A stretch of DNA of 64,000 bases. It comes from Halichoerus grypus. Lineage: Eukaryota; Chordata; Mammalia; Carnivora; Phocidae. The position numbers and the translations under genes were made by a program. Every line of letters begins with the position of its first letter. Within the stretch, counting starts at the first letter, position 1. This document shows positions 11,301 through 23,114 of this stretch, in pieces. The DNA lies in assembly GCF_964656455.1 (NCBI RefSeq), contig NC_135726.1, positions 28,221,168 through 28,285,167 of the forward strand. The letters run 5' to 3'. The notes beneath the pieces are model-generated. The model saw nothing but the letters and a program-made list of their open reading frames with translations. It ran no database searches and had not been told where the DNA came from.

Positions 11301-11825
11301 CCTCACGAGACTGCATTCAAGGTGTCGGGCAAGCTCCACGATGCTGTGGTTGTTGGTAGGACTCAGTTTCTTGCAGCTGTAGGCCTGAGGTCCTTGCTGT
11401 CTTGCTGGCTGTCGGCTGGGGGGTGGGGGGAGATAGGGGATGCTCATAGCTTCTAGAGCTCCACCACCGTTCCTCGCCATGTGGCCTTTTTACACACCTT
11501 CTCCCCTGTGGCAGCTTACTTGTTCAAAGCCAAAGGAGAAACTCTTCTTTCTTCAAGATGGGCCCAGTCTTCTTTAAAGACTTCACCTGATGAAGTCAGG
11601 CCCACTCAGGACAATGTCTATTTTGAAGAACTCAACATGAACTCAAAATCTACTGACTTGAGACCTTAATTACATCTGCAAAAACGCCCTTCACCTTTGC
11701 TAGTTGACGTGACCTAATCAGAGTGAAATCCCTTTGTATTCCCGAGGCCTGCCCGTGCTCACAGGACATCTATACTGGTGGGGGGGCGGGGGGGCAGGAA
11801 TCCTGCAGGCCATCTTAGAGCCCTG
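11300..11825 (-). repeat. MLT1-type LTR inserted in L2
   Basis: Recognisable reverse-complement LTR text: CAGCTGTAGGCCTGAGGTCC, TCTTGCTGGCTGTCGGC, GCTTCTAGAGCTCC, GACCTTAATTACATCTGCAA and GTGACCTAATCAGAGTG. It sits between two pieces of the same L2. No retroviral genes are attached. Ends are approximate. Confidence 0.65.
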
Positions 11826-12639
11826 CCTCTTCAACACCGTGTTTCAAACCCTGGCACCTGGCAGATACTCATAACCTGTTGTTGAATACATGAATGAACG
11901 AATGAATGAGTCACATGTCTGTGTGCCTCTTGCCTTCTTCCTTGGGAGGGAAGGGTGGGATAGAGTCATGCATTAGCCCAGAAGGTGACCGCTCATTTAC
12001 CATCCAATTAACTCCTTTGAAGATACCTTTGGCTGCCAGTTTTTGTGGCACAGACAAAGCTGGACATGGGGGAGCACCATCCCTGTCACTTCTGGGGTTA
12101 TTTGATGGGATGAGTTGATGGATGTCACTCGAGTGTAGGCCCCAGTGGTACAGAAGCTTGGATTCCCCAGTGTCCCCCAGGCCATCCCAAAGTAAGAAGT
12201 CACCTTCCCTTTGCAGGGAGGCCGCTTAGTTGTCTCTTTCCAGCCCCACGTTAGCACACATCGTGTCCGGCTAGAGCCAGTGAAGGATCCCAGGAGACAC
12301 CTTGACTTTGGGCAAGAATCAGGGACAGACATTGTGTGCAGTGAGCTATGAAGAGTCACTCGCTGAGAGGCCCATGGCATCCTTTATTTATTTGCATTGA
12401 AATATTTATCAGGATGGGAGGCATCTATAATAGATATGTCAGCGACTCGGGCAGGCCTGTCGGGGGAAGAAATCTGGGTGGCCTCACTCTTAGGCATCAC
12501 TGTATCCACTCAGTGAGGAGCTCACCTGGAAGATGTTTCCTGAGGACCTACTGCAGACGAGGCACTGTGCTGCGGGATCAGAAGTTAGCCCTGCCCTTCG
12601 GGAGGGGAGGAAGCTGGAGAGCGGCTGGGGAGTGAGAGT

Positions 12640-12840
12640 GTTTATAGAGTGCCTACTGTGGGCTAGGCATTTTACACACATTATCTTCCTTAATTCTCAC
12701 AGCAGCCCCACGAGGGCGTAATCATGCCTCCTGGAGAGATGAAGAAAGTGAGGCCCAGAGAGGTTGAGTAACTTGCCAAAGTCACACAGTCTTTTAAAAT
12801 CTGAAGTCCAAGGTCTTTCCACTGCACCTTGCTTCCCGAG
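12640..12840 (-). repeat. MIR SINE
   Basis: Reverse-orientation MIR: TATAGAGTGCCTACTGTGGG, TTACACACATTATCTTCC, TCTCACAGCAGCCCCACGAG, AGGCCCAGAGAGGTTGAGTA and CTTGCCAAAGTCACACAG. Confidence 0.9.
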
Positions 12841-12989
12841 ACCTGAATTCAGAGATCTTTATACATTCTAACAACTGAAGTTAAGTCTGAGTATGTAAAG
12901 AGAGGCTGCAGCCCTGGGGTGGAGGATGCGGAGGGCATGAGGGGGCCTAACCCCAGCCAAGAGGCTAATGACGGTAAAACCATCGTGGT

Positions 12990-13205
12990 CCTCAATGTTG
13001 AGGCCTCACTCTGGGCCAACCTCTACTCAAAGCCCTGGAGCTCCTTCCACCCTCCCGACAACCTTCTAGGGTAGCTCTTATAACCTTTGTGTTTGGGGTG
13101 AGAAACTGGGGGCTCCAAGTGGGGAAGCAACTTGCCCAAACTTGCAAGGTGTAAAGTGGCCGAGGTGGGTTTCGAACCCGGGCTCCCGGCCCTGTGCGCA
13201 GCTCG
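12990..13205 (-). repeat. MIR SINE
   Basis: AAGCAACTTGCCCAAACTTG followed by GGTTTCGAACCCGGGCTCC is the reversed MIR core and B-box. It forms a run of three minus-strand MIRs with its two neighbours. Confidence 0.75.
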
Positions 13206-13214
13206 GATGTGGTA

Positions 13215-13425
13215 ACGGGGACAACACCATTTACTGGGTCCTGACTCTGACCCTGCAGAGGCTCAGGGGCCATAGGTGTGCTGGCTCGTGCCTTTGCAAC
13301 CCCTGTGAGTCATGCACTGGCCCTGGGCCCGTTTCAAAGAGGGGGAAAACCAAACCAAAGAGAGGTCAAGTCCGTCACACAGCCAGGGAGGAACAGAGCT
13401 GGGATTTATAACCAGGCAGTTGGGG
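13215..13425 (-). repeat. MIR SINE, degraded
   Basis: CCATTTACTGGGTCCTGACT, GGTCAAGTCCGTCACACAGC and AACAGAGCTGGGATTTATAA match a reversed MIR. Confidence 0.6.
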
Positions 13426-13597
13426 GCCCAGAGCCAATTTGTTTCCTTCTTGTGATTTACGGCCCCTCTGCTAAGTGCCTTGGTGCTGGGGGCTTGGCAT
13501 CGGCCTGCAAACCGGGGCAAGCACCCCCAGAGAGGGGAGGGGGCTTTCCCATCAGCCAGGGCCAGGGTGCACAAGCCCAGCTGAACGTGCTTCCTGG

Positions 13598-13759
13598 GAT
13601 CCCAGTCCTGGGATCCAGCCCCGTGTCGGGCTCCCTGCTCAGCGGGGAGTCTGCTTCTCCCTCTCCCTCTTTCCCTTCCCCCACTTCATGCTCCCTATCT
13701 CATGCTCTCTTTCTCTTGAATAAATAAAATCTTTAAAAAAAAAAAAGAAAAGAAAAAGT
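13598..13759 (+). repeat. Carnivore SINEC, 5'-truncated
   Basis: The element begins inside the tRNA-unrelated body (GATCCCAGTCCTGGGATC) and continues through CGGGCTCCCTGCTCAGCGGG, CTGCTTCTCCCTCTCCC and AATAAATAAAATC to an A-rich tail. The tRNA-like head and both promoter boxes are missing, so it cannot be transcribed as a SINE. Confidence 0.9.
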
Positions 13760-13769
13760 GTCAAAAGTA

Positions 13770-14035
13770 TCAAAACATTCAATGAATGTGATTTTAAATT
13801 TTTAATTGATTTCAAATTAATTAGTAATAAGTATAATTAATAAAATAAAAATTAATAAATAATTTTTAATAAATAAATGAATCTGATTTTATAAGGTTTA
13901 GTGAAGAACAAGGGTCTTCTGCTTCCACCTCAGCCCTCCTTGCCTGCAACTTCCACTCCCCAAAAGCATCCACTTTCAACTCCTAAAACTCCTTCTTCTA
14001 CTATTTATCACACTTCTATGTAATATTCCACTATT
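13770..14035. other. AT-rich spacer
   Basis: A TTAATTGATT/AATTAATAAATAA-rich stretch (about 13790-13890) is followed by unremarkable unique sequence up to the L1 3' end. Confidence 0.7.
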
Positions 14036-17000
14036 GTTTGATTTAACAGCTTTAGTGGAGTGTAATTGACATACCATAAACTGTACGTATTTAAAGCTTG
14101 TAATTTGATACATTCTGACACGTGCTTGTACCCATGAAGCCATCACCACAGTCAAGATAATGAGCATATCCATCACCTCCTCAAATTTCCTCCTGTTCCT
14201 GGCAATCCCTCCCTCTGGCCTCCTCCCTCCCCCCACCGCTTCCCGCCATCCCCAAGCAAGCCCCGATCTTTCTGTCACCGCCAATTTGCTTGCATTTCCT
14301 AAAATTTTATACAAATCCAGTCATACAGTATGTACTCTTTTTTATTTGGCTTCTTTCATTTAGCATCCTAATTTTGATGCTCTGTCCATGTTGTCGCATT
14401 AACAACCAACTAACAGGTTTTATTGATGAGTTGTGTACTATCATCCGGATATGGACATTTACATTGTTTCCAGTTTTCAGACTTCCCTTACAAGTCTTTG
14501 TGTGGACATAGGCTTTCATTTCTCTTGGATGCATCCTCAAAGTAGAATAATTCAATCATATGAGAGGTGTATGTATCACTTTTTAAAGAAACTACCAGAC
14601 TCCTACCAGTACCATTTTACTTTTCCTCCAGCAGGGTATGAGACTAGATTGTTCCACACGCTTGCCAACATTGGTATGCTCCATCCTTTTACTTCCGGCC
14701 ATTCTAGTAGGAGCGTAGTGGTATCTCCTTGTGGTTTTAATTGGCACTTACCTGATGCCTAAGGATGCTTAGCATGTTTTCATGGGCTTATTTGACATCT
14801 GTGTATCTTCCTTGGTGAAGTGTCTGTTCAAAGCTTTGGCTCTTCTTCAGATTGGGTGATTCGCTTTCTTATTAAGTTTTGAGAGCTCTTTATGTATTTT
14901 GGATACAAATCCTGTATCAGATATATGACTTGCAAATATTTTCTCACAATCTGTGTCTTGTCTTTTCACACTTTACACAGTGCCTTTCGAAGAGCTGAAG
15001 TCCTTCATTTTGATGATGTTCAGCTAATTGCTTTTTATCTGTTATGGAGCATGGTTTTGATGCCTTTTCTAAGGAATTTGTTATCTAACCCAAAGTCACA
15101 AAAGATTTTTCTCCTTTGTTTTTTTTCTAGAATTCTGTAGTTTTTGGTATTACATCTTAGGTCTTCAATCCATTTTAAGGCCTATGATTAATAGTTACAC
15201 ATGATGGGAAATATGGATCAAGGTTCATTCGTTTGCATATAGATATCCAATTACTCTCCATCATTTCTTGAAAAGACTGTTTTTTCTTCATTGAATTCTT
15301 TTTGCACTTTTGTTGAAAATCGGTTGGCCATATACGAGTGGGTCTGTTTATACACTCTTTGATCTGTTGGATTGATCTATTTGTCTATCTTAACACCAAT
15401 ACCATGCTATATTGATTACTGTATTGATTACTTAACGTGAGTCCTCCGACTTTGATCTTCATTTTCAAAAGTGTTTTGGCTAATTCAGGTCCTTTGCATT
15501 TCTGTATGAATTTTACAATCTGCTTGTCGATTTCCACAAAGCAACTTGCTATCTTATTGGGATTGCATTGAATTGATAAATCAATTTGGGGAGAATTGAT
15601 ATCTTAACAATATTAATTCTTCTGACCCACAAACATGATACATCTCTCCATTTATTGAATTTTTATTTGATACCTTTTATCAGTATTTTGTAGTTTTCAG
15701 TGCCCAGATCTTGTACATTTTTGGTCAGATTTATCATTAAGTATTTCATATTTTCTAGCACATAGTATATTTTATTCCAATTTTCAATTATTCTGTGATA
15801 GTATGTAGAGATACAATTGATTTTGGTGCATTGATCTTGAATGCTGGAACCTTGTTACATTCACATATTAATTCTGGTAGCTTTTTTGTAGATGCCATTG
15901 GATTTTCTACATAGATATGTCACATGTGATTAATGACAGTTGTATTTCTTCCTTTTCAATATGGATGGTTTTTAATTTTTTCTTGTTTTATCACACTGGC
16001 TAGACCCTCTAGAACAACATTAAATAGCAATGGGGAGAGTGGACATACTTGCCTTGTTCTTGACTATAGGGGGGAAAGCAATCAGCATTTCACTATTAAG
16101 AATGATGTCAGCTGTGGCTTTTCGTACATACCCTTACCAAGTTGAGGAACTTTACTTCTATTCATAGTTTGCTGCAATTTTTTAAAATCAGGAATTGATG
16201 TTGGCTTTTGCTGACTGTTTTGCATAAATCTATTGGAATGTTCATATTTTAAAAATCTGTTAATATAGTGAATTGCATTGATTGATCCTCAAATATTAAC
16301 CCAGCCTTTCATTTCTGGGATAAATCCCACTTTGGTCATGGTGTAGTATTCTTTTTATACATCACTAAAACTTTGTTATGAATTTTTGTCTTTATGTTCA
16401 TGGAGGATATTGGTCTGTAGTTTTCTCTTCAAATAATATTCTCTCTGGCTTTGGTATCAGGCTAATGCTGGTGTACGACAGTTGGGAAATAGTCCCTCCT
16501 CTTAAATTTTGTGGAAGAGTTTTTGTAGCATTGGCATTATTTCCTTATTAAATATTTACTAGAGTTCATCAGCGAATGAATTCTTGGTCTGAAGTTTTCA
16601 TTATGAGAAGGACTTTTTTTTACTAGAATTCAATTTCTTTAATAAATATGATTATTCAGAATATCCATTTGCTTTTGAGTAAGCTTTGGTTACTTTGTGT
16701 TTTACAAGGAGTTTGTCTATTTTATGAAAATTATTGAATTTATTAGCATAAAGTTGTTCATAATCATAATCTCTTATTATCCTTTGAATAGCTGTAGAAT
16801 CTGTAGTGATTTCACCCCTCTCAATGTTAGTAAAGATAATTTGTATCTTCTTTCTGTCTTTTTTTTTTTTTAGCCTGGCTAAAGTTTTATGAATTTTATT
16901 GATCTCAAAATTTCAGCTTTTGGTGTTAATGGTTTTCTGTATTGTTTTTCTGTTTACTGTTTTATTGATTTCCACTTTGGTCTTTTTGTTCAGTTTTTTC

Positions 17001-17722
17001 TGCTTACTTTGGGTTTAATTTGTTCTTTTAATTTTTTTCTAGTTTCTTAAGATGGAAGCTAATATCATTGATGTGAGCCACTTACTCTTTTGTAATATAC
17101 GTATATAGGGCTATAAATTTCTCTCTATGCTGTCTCATACATTTTTATATTTTGTCTTTTCATTTACAATCATTTCAAACAATCTAATTTTCCTTTCCTT
17201 TTTTCTTCGGCCCATGGTTTATTTAAAAGTGTATCATTTAGTTGCCAAATATTTGGAAGTTTTCCAGATATTTTTTCTGTAATTGAGTTCTAATATAATT
17301 CCATGTGGTCAAAGAACATGTTTTTGAATCTTTTTAAATTTATTGAGGCTAGTTTTATGGCCCAGAATATGGTCTATCTTGGTGAATGTTCTCTGTGCAT
17401 TTGTGAAAAATGTGTATCCTGCTGTTGTTGGGTGGAATGTTCTATAAATGCCAATCAGGTCAAGTTGATTGATACCACTGTACAAATCTTATAGGGCCTT
17501 ACTGATTTTCTGTCTACTTCCTCTATCAATACTTGAGAGAGGGGCATTGAAATTTCCAACTGTAATTGTGGATTTATCTATTTCTCTTTGCAGTGCTACC
17601 AGGTTTCCCTTCAAATATTTTGAAGCTCTGTTATTAAGTGCATAAATGTTTAGGATTACTATACCCTCTTGATAAATGGACCCCGTTATCATTATGAAAT
17701 GAACTTCTTTGTCTCTGTCAGG
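14036..17722 (-). mobile_element. 5'-truncated L1 LINE (L1M-type)
   Basis: On the plus strand the element reads backwards. The 3' UTR comes first (AACAGCTTTAGTGGAGTG, ACATACCATAAACTG, CATGAAGCCATCACCACAGT), then reverse-complemented ORF2 (CTGGGATAAATCCCACTTTG, GATATTGGTCTGTAG, TATGGTCTATCTTGGTGAAT, GTTGTTGGGTGGAATGTTC), and it stops within the endonuclease domain near 17722. At about 3.7 kb it lacks the 5' UTR, ORF1 and the start of ORF2, the usual outcome of incomplete reverse transcription. ORF2 is riddled with stops and frameshifts, so the copy is dead. The assignment to an L1MA/L1MB-age group is from remembered consensus. Confidence 0.9.
17489..17692 (-). pseudogene. L1 ORF2 endonuclease fragment
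   Basis: This is the longest surviving frame of the L1 at 14036-17722, 68 codons. It contains the AP-endonuclease stretch that in active L1s reads GDFNTPLS; here it is GNFNAPLS. The aspartate, known to be catalytic in human L1 endonuclease, is replaced by asparagine. A downstream SIDRGSRQK segment matches the family's DRxxRQK pattern. The frame opens at an internal methionine and is not a gene; it is a decayed part of the LINE. Confidence 0.85.
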
Positions 17723-18330
17723 ACCCGAGCAGTGTTTAGTCTAGGGCTAATTATTTCTTGCGATCGAGGCAAGACCCTTCTGAGTATTCTACTCAATACT
17801 TCAAGAATTATGAGGCATTTCCACTCTGACTGGTGGGAAAAGATGTCATTGAGGGCCCTGGGTGAGCTGCAAATGCTATTCTCCTTAATCCTTCTGGGTG
17901 GCTCTTTTCCCACCTTGGGAAGCTTCCTCACGTGCACCTGCAGATCAGTATCCTATGAGAGCTTCAGGGGACCTTCTGCAGATCTGTGTGCAAACCCCCT
18001 CCTCTTCCATGCTCTTCCCTGTGCACGTTGGCTGCCTGGTCTTCCTAGATTCTTCCTTCCACCTCCTCAGTTCAGGAATGCACTGTGTCCCTCCTGGGTT
18101 TCCTCTCCCTGCGCCATGGTCTGGAAACTCTCTCAAGACAGTAAGCTGGGGTAACTGTGGGCTTACCTCCTTTGTTCTCCATCTCTCAGGGATCCGTGTC
18201 CTTCACTATCTCATGTGTAATGTTTTAAAAAACGATTGCTTCATATATTTTGTCCACTTTTATTAGTGTTTCAAGTGGACCATAAATCTAGTCCCTGTTA
18301 CTCCATTTTGGTTGGAAATGGACGCCTTTA
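17723..18330 (-). repeat. Possible additional LINE-derived block
   Basis: Sequence beyond the L1 breakpoint no longer follows ORF2. Part of it (CAGGGATCCGTGTCCTTCAC, TATATTTTGTCCACTTTTAT, CCCTGTTACTCCATTTTGG) recalls text seen in old L1-related repeats, but I cannot name the family or say whether it belongs to the neighbouring L1. Confidence 0.35.
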
Positions 18331-18339
18331 GCTATTTTT

Positions 18340-19020
18340 TCACTTGTTTGTTTTTAGGTATCTGCATTGACTTTATGGCTACAAAAGCCGAAGTCTTAGA
18401 TTTCTTAGAGAAGATCCTCCACTCTTCCAGCCCCACACCCTTTTCCTTTCCCGCATCATCCCGATAGAGATTTGGGTAAAATAGCATTAAATATTCACAT
18501 TATTATGACTTTGGAAATACTACTCTAGCTGAGTCATCTGGTATACCGGGACTGATGTCCTTTCTTTTGTATCTTTTATTATCAGTAGTGTTAATATTTG
18601 CTTTTTAAAAAGGTTTGCTTTCTTGTCTTATGGTTTATTCTTTTACTTTAAGCGCTTCATACTCAAATAACATGAAAGTCAGCAGTGTCTGGAGGAGGGA
18701 AGTTACTAAAGGATCTGGACTATGTGGGCCAGCATGTGTCCCTAGTTTGGCAGAGGAATGGGACTCTCGCTTTGACACACAGCCCCCGGCCCTCTGCACA
18801 CACACTGCCTGTCCCTGGCATGTTGTGAGAGTGAAGGAAAACATGGTAACTGAGGTAAATAGAGAAGGTAAGAAGCATGATCAGAGGCTGAACACACATT
18901 TCTAGTCTTATCAGTGTTGCCAATGTTCTGTGGGACCTCAAGTAACTCTCTTTTCTTTTGAGCCCCCCAATTACTTATCTGTGACATGCGCATGAGGTTA
19001 GATGATTAAAAAATCTCTTC
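18340..19020. other. No feature recognised
   Basis: AT-rich, apparently old or unique sequence with no intact repeat, exon or RNA gene that I can support. Confidence 0.5.
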
Positions 19021-19022
19021 TA

Positions 19023-19060
19023 GATCTCCAAGGTCATGCAGGATCTCCAAGGTCATGCAG
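19023..19060 (+). repeat. Perfect 19-base tandem duplication
   Basis: GATCTCCAAGGTCATGCAG occurs twice with no spacer (19023-19041 and 19042-19060). It is identical in both copies, so it is a young replication-slippage or end-joining event. Confidence 0.97.
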
Positions 19061-19426
19061 GGATGGTGGTGGCCATGGAGACGTTATGGGCCTGACAAGC
19101 TCCCCAGACCCCTGCCCCAATCTGACCAAGACTCAGGCGTTTCTTTGTATATAAAAGGGAGCAGCCATGGTCATTTGGGGCCATCAACAGGTCCAATGAT
19201 ATGGGAGGCACAGGAGGCAGGTTTCAGATCAAAATGGTGATGAATTCAAGGAAGATAAAGCCTCTGTAGATAATGAGCTCCCTATCACTGAAGTGTGTGA
19301 GCAGAGCCTGGACCAGCCTTAGGCCAAGTTTTGTATTTCTTCATTGCAATCATCACACTATAATGTCACGGACCATTTCCTTCACCGGCTCCCTGACTGG
19401 ATGGCAAGGTACCCGAGTGTCAAGCC

Positions 19427-19650
19427 CAGCAGTTCTCAACCAAGGCAATTTTCTCCAGGTGACATTTGGTGATGCTGGGGGACATGGTTGGTTGTTACAA
19501 CTTGGGGTGGGGGTAAGGGAAGTGCTATAGGCATTTAGTGAATAGAGGCCAGAGATGTTGCTAAACATCCTACAAAGTATAGGAGACTCCACACAACAAA
19601 GAATTTATCTGGTACAAAATGTTAATGGTATGGAGGTGGAGAAGCCCCAG
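19427..19650 (+). mobile_element. MER5A-like non-autonomous hAT-Charlie element
   Basis: It starts CAGCAGTTCTCAACCAAGG, runs through GTGACATTTGGTGATG, GTTACAACTTGGGGTGGGGG, GCTAAACATCCTACAAAGTA and CACAACAAAGAATTTATC, and ends GGTGGAGAAGCCCC. This is a complete MER5A in forward orientation. It has no transposase. Confidence 0.85.
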
Positions 19651-20134
19651 ACGAGCTACCACGTCAGTCCAGCACCCCGCACAGGGGCTGGTAACCAGAG
19701 ATGATCAGTACGTGCAGGGGAATGAAGTACACTGCAGGGCAGAGCCTCTGCTTTCTTGACTGTCCCCCATGCCCACGAGGGCCCCACAGGGGACAGCTAC
19801 CCTGCATGGCTTGGGGAGGGCCCCCCATCCTCGTCTGACCAGGCCATCCCTCTTGGATTTGTGACTTGTCCTGGACAGACAGGAGCTGGACTGGAACCCC
19901 AATCCTTCCTTGATCCTCTGCATTAACTCTCCCATTGTCAGCTGAATGAGCCAAGACTTGGGTTTTCTATCCATAGCATGAGACACCTGGCAGACCGGCT
20001 TGTGCTGGGAGCCCATCAGGAGCCAAAGGGGCAAAAGATGGCTCATGGAGGACTCTCAGAGTTTTGCCTAACTAGACTCTTCAGAGGTCAACCAGAAGGA
20101 TCTGACAGTGCCAGAGGGAGAAATCCATTCATCC

Positions 20135-20989
20135 TTCTAGTCCACAAATATTTATTGAGCATCTATTATGTGTGAGGTCTAGGTGTTGAGAACACAGCAC
20201 CGAATCAGATGACAAAAAATCTCTGCCTCAAGGAGCTTCCATTCTAGTGAAGGAGCTAGACAAAAATAATTAAAAATATACACATGATTTTTAAAAAGAA
20301 AGGCAATGAAGTGTAGGGCATGCACATCCAAATTTTCCAAGTTTGCTAAATTGAGTAAACTTTATTGTTACAGCTCATACCATAGGCAACTTTAATATGT
20401 TGAAGAAATTCTCCAATTCCACCATTTTCTAAAGATCCATTTTATCTCCCGATCCCTCTCATACCCTCATTTGTTTTCCTGAAATAAATCTGCTATCCAC
20501 CTCATTCAAATCCACTCAAATTCTGACCATTTAACAGATTTCACATACAATGTTAAATGCCAGCGATAATAAATTAAATGACATCGTCTCCATTTAAAAA
20601 TATATAATGAGAAGTAAAATATAGAAGATGACGCACATTATGATGGAAAAGAAAAAAATCAACACAAGGTCCAGGGGCTCAGGAGTGAGCCGGGTGAGGT
20701 GGGAAGGGGGGGCAGACAGGGTAGACATCACAGAAGGTAACATCTGATCAGAGACCGAACCGCCAGTGCAAAGGCCCTGAGGTGCTTGAGGAACAGCAAG
20801 GAGGTCAGTGTGGCTGGAGCACAGTGAGTGAGGCTGGCTGCAGCAGGAGGACAAGAGACAAGGTGCGGGGCAGAAGGGGGGTAATGGGAACATATCACAC
20901 TGTGGCTTGTGGATGCCCTGGCTTTGACACTGCAGTGGGGGGCCATGGAAGGACTTTGAGTGGAGGAGTGGCATGATCAGACTTGGGCC
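20135..20989 (-). repeat. L2 LINE, reverse orientation, with an insert
   Basis: CACAAATATTTATTGAGCAT, TCAAGGAGCTTCCATTCTAG, then after an AT-rich unidentified insert (about 20290-20560) GTGCAAAGGCCCTGAGGTGC, GAACAGCAAGGAGGTCAGTG and GGAGTGGCATGATCAGACTT. The order is that of a reversed L2 3' end. It is interrupted on the right by an MLT1 LTR and probably continues at 21492-21560. Confidence 0.7.
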
Positions 20990-21491
20990 TGTATTACTTT
21001 CCTATTGCTGTTGCAACAATGTACCACAAAATCAGGGGCCTAAACCCACGCACATATTCTTTTATAGTTCTGGAGGCCAGAAATCCAAAATCAGTTTTAC
21101 TGGGCTAAAGCCAAGGTGTTGCTGAACTGGTTCCTTCTGGAAGCTCTAGGAGAGAATCATTTCCTTGCCTTGTGTAGCTTCTGGAAGTCACCAGCATTCC
21201 GTGCCTCATGATTCCTTCTTTCCGTCACTTTACCTTTTCTCTCTTGCTTCTATAGACACATTGCCTTTCTTCCTCTTCTGATATTCCATTTCCTTCTGCC
21301 TCCCTTTACAAAAGACACTTGTGATTATATCAGTAGGCTTGCCTGGGTAATCCAGGCTACTCTCCTACTTCAGTGTCCTTCTTTTGCTCACATCTGTGAA
21401 GTCCTTTTTGCAATATAAGATAACATATCCTTGGGGTCCTGGGACTACAATGTGCACATTTGGGGAAGTGGGTATTATTCAGCTTACCACA
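20990..21491 (-). repeat. MLT1-type LTR inserted in L2
   Basis: It opens TGTATTACTTTCCTATTGC, contains AGTTCTGGAGGCCAGAAATC, GCCAAGGTGTTGCTGAACTG and GACACTTGTGATTATATC, and closes CTTACCACA: a reversed MaLR LTR. The flanks GGGCC and GAGGC are a decayed 5-base duplication. No internal sequence is attached. Confidence 0.75.
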
Positions 21492-21829
21492 GAGGCCAAG
21501 TAGGGAAGAGACTGCAGTCTCAAGCAGCCAAGCCATGAAGAAGCTAGAAGCCCAGCCCAGTGGCCAGGACCAGGTGCAAGCCATTTGGTGGACTCCGCTG
21601 TAGGCCAACACCTTCCCCAGAGGTTCCTCCTTGGCATGCCAGTCCCCAGGACCCTGCAGAACAGTATGCATGGTGGGGAGGGGATACATGGATCAATTCA
21701 CAATGTTAATCTCTATGTGCCCTCCCCGCTTCTGTCCTTCTCCAAGCCTCAGTTTTCTGATCCTACATAGAGGGATCATTAACCCCATCACTGCCTACAG
21801 AACTTCACTTACATCAGAGGATCTGGCCA

Positions 21830-22115
21830 CCCCCAACCTCCTACCCACCTCGCCTCTCTCCACTTGCTCAGCCACACGAGCCTTCTTGATGTGTCTTAAA
21901 TATATCAATGTTACATACCTCAGGGCCTTTGCACTGGCTGTGCCCGCTGCCATGGCTGCCCTTGCCCAGATACTGACATGGCTCGCCCCCTCACTTTCAT
22001 TTCTTTGCTCAATGTCATCTTCTCAGAGAAATTATCCCTGACTGCCCTATCCAAAACCACACCACTATCACCCTCTCCTCTCTTCTGGCTTAATTTCTGT
22101 GATATCCTATTCATA
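21830..22115 (+). repeat. L2 LINE fragment
   Basis: ACTTGCTCAGCCACACGAGC, CTCAGGGCCTTTGCACTGGC and TCTCAGAGAAATTATCCCTG, then CTTCTGGCTTAATTTC, follow the L2 3' region. Confidence 0.75.
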
Positions 22116-22594
22116 TTAGATATTCATGTGTTAACAGGTGAGGTCTTGGGAGGGAACAAAAGGCACATTTGGCTGGGATTTTAAAGAGAATTTAAGAGAG
22201 TACTCTTTACAGTGATGTGGGCAGGGTTTAGGGATATTGAGACACCAAGGACTGACAATCGTAGAAAGGTGTTACCATTCCTAGGCCTGAAGGAGGCAGG
22301 GAAAGGAGTGGGGGTGCTGAGACCAGAGGGAACTGGCATCGTGGTAGAGGGTTTTCTTAGTAGGAGCCAGAACCACAGTGCCAAAACAGGGAGGGAATGG
22401 GGCAGAAATACTCCGACCTCTCCCTCCATCCCCTGCCCTCCAATCTCCAGCCAGTGTCTCCTCTGGCCCAAACCACCAGAAATCAGAGCACCGGTGGGCT
22501 GTGAGCTGCAGTGCATAGGATTCAGCCTGCCTGGGCATGGAGCGAGGCAGGGAAGGGCAGAGAACAGATCCAGCAGCTGGGGACAGGTGGTAGT
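22116..22594. other. No feature recognised
   Basis: Apparently unique sequence between an L2 and an LTR. Open frames of 100-150 codons on both strands lack any protein-like signature and overlap one another. Confidence 0.5.
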
Positions 22595-22937
22595 TGGTAC
22601 GCTGAACGTTTGTGTCCTCCCCAAATTCCTATGCTGGAAACTTAGTGCCCCAGGTTTTAGGTATTGAGAAGTGGGATCTTCGGGAAGGGATTAGGGTATG
22701 AGGGTGGAGCCTCCATGAATGGGATGAGTGCCCTTATAAGAGAGGCCCCAGGGAGCTCACTCACCTTCCACCACGGGACGACATAGCAAGAAACTGGCAA
22801 ACGTGGAAGAGGGTCCTTACCAGAGGCACCATGATCGTGGACTTCAAGCTACCAGAACCGTGAGAAATACATTTCTATTGCTTAAAAGCCACCCAGTCTG
22901 CAATATTTTGTTAGCGTGTCCTGAAGAGACTAAGACA
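22595..22937 (+). repeat. MLT1-type solo LTR
   Basis: Forward MaLR LTR text: GAACGTTTGTGTCCTCCC, GAGGGTGGAGCCTCCATGAA, GATGAGTGCCCTTATAAGAG, ACCGTGAGAAATACATTTC, GCCACCCAGTCTGCAATATT and a terminal ACTAAGACA. Length about 343 bases fits MLT1A/B. The TTATAAG segment is the old LTR promoter region. There is no internal retroviral part. Confidence 0.85.
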
Positions 22938-22994
22938 GTGACTAATAACAACGCATTTAGGAATTTAAAACAATTATCTGTTTTCCCATCCAAC

Positions 22995-23110
22995 GTGTCA
23001 GGTTCACGAGGATGAAGGTTTTGTCTCTCTTCATGATAATCTTGTCCCCAGGTGCTTCGAACATTGCCTGGGTGCTCCATCCATGATTGTTCATGAATAC
23101 ATGAAACAAA
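22995..23110 (+). repeat. L2 LINE 3' terminus
   Basis: TTGTCCCCAGGTGCTTCGAA, CATTGCCTGGGTGCTCCATC and TTCATGAATACATGAAAC match a decayed L2 end. Confidence 0.5.
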
Positions 23111-23114
23111 ACCA

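Noticed and set aside
12190..12206. A 17-base match AAGTAAGAAGTCACCTT shared with 32518-32534
   Set aside because: A single match of this length is near what chance allows among all pairs in 64 kb, and flanks do not match.
22595..22937. Possible provirus near the MLT1-type LTRs
   Set aside because: All LTRs seen are solitary. No gag, pol or env-like text lies beside any of them.
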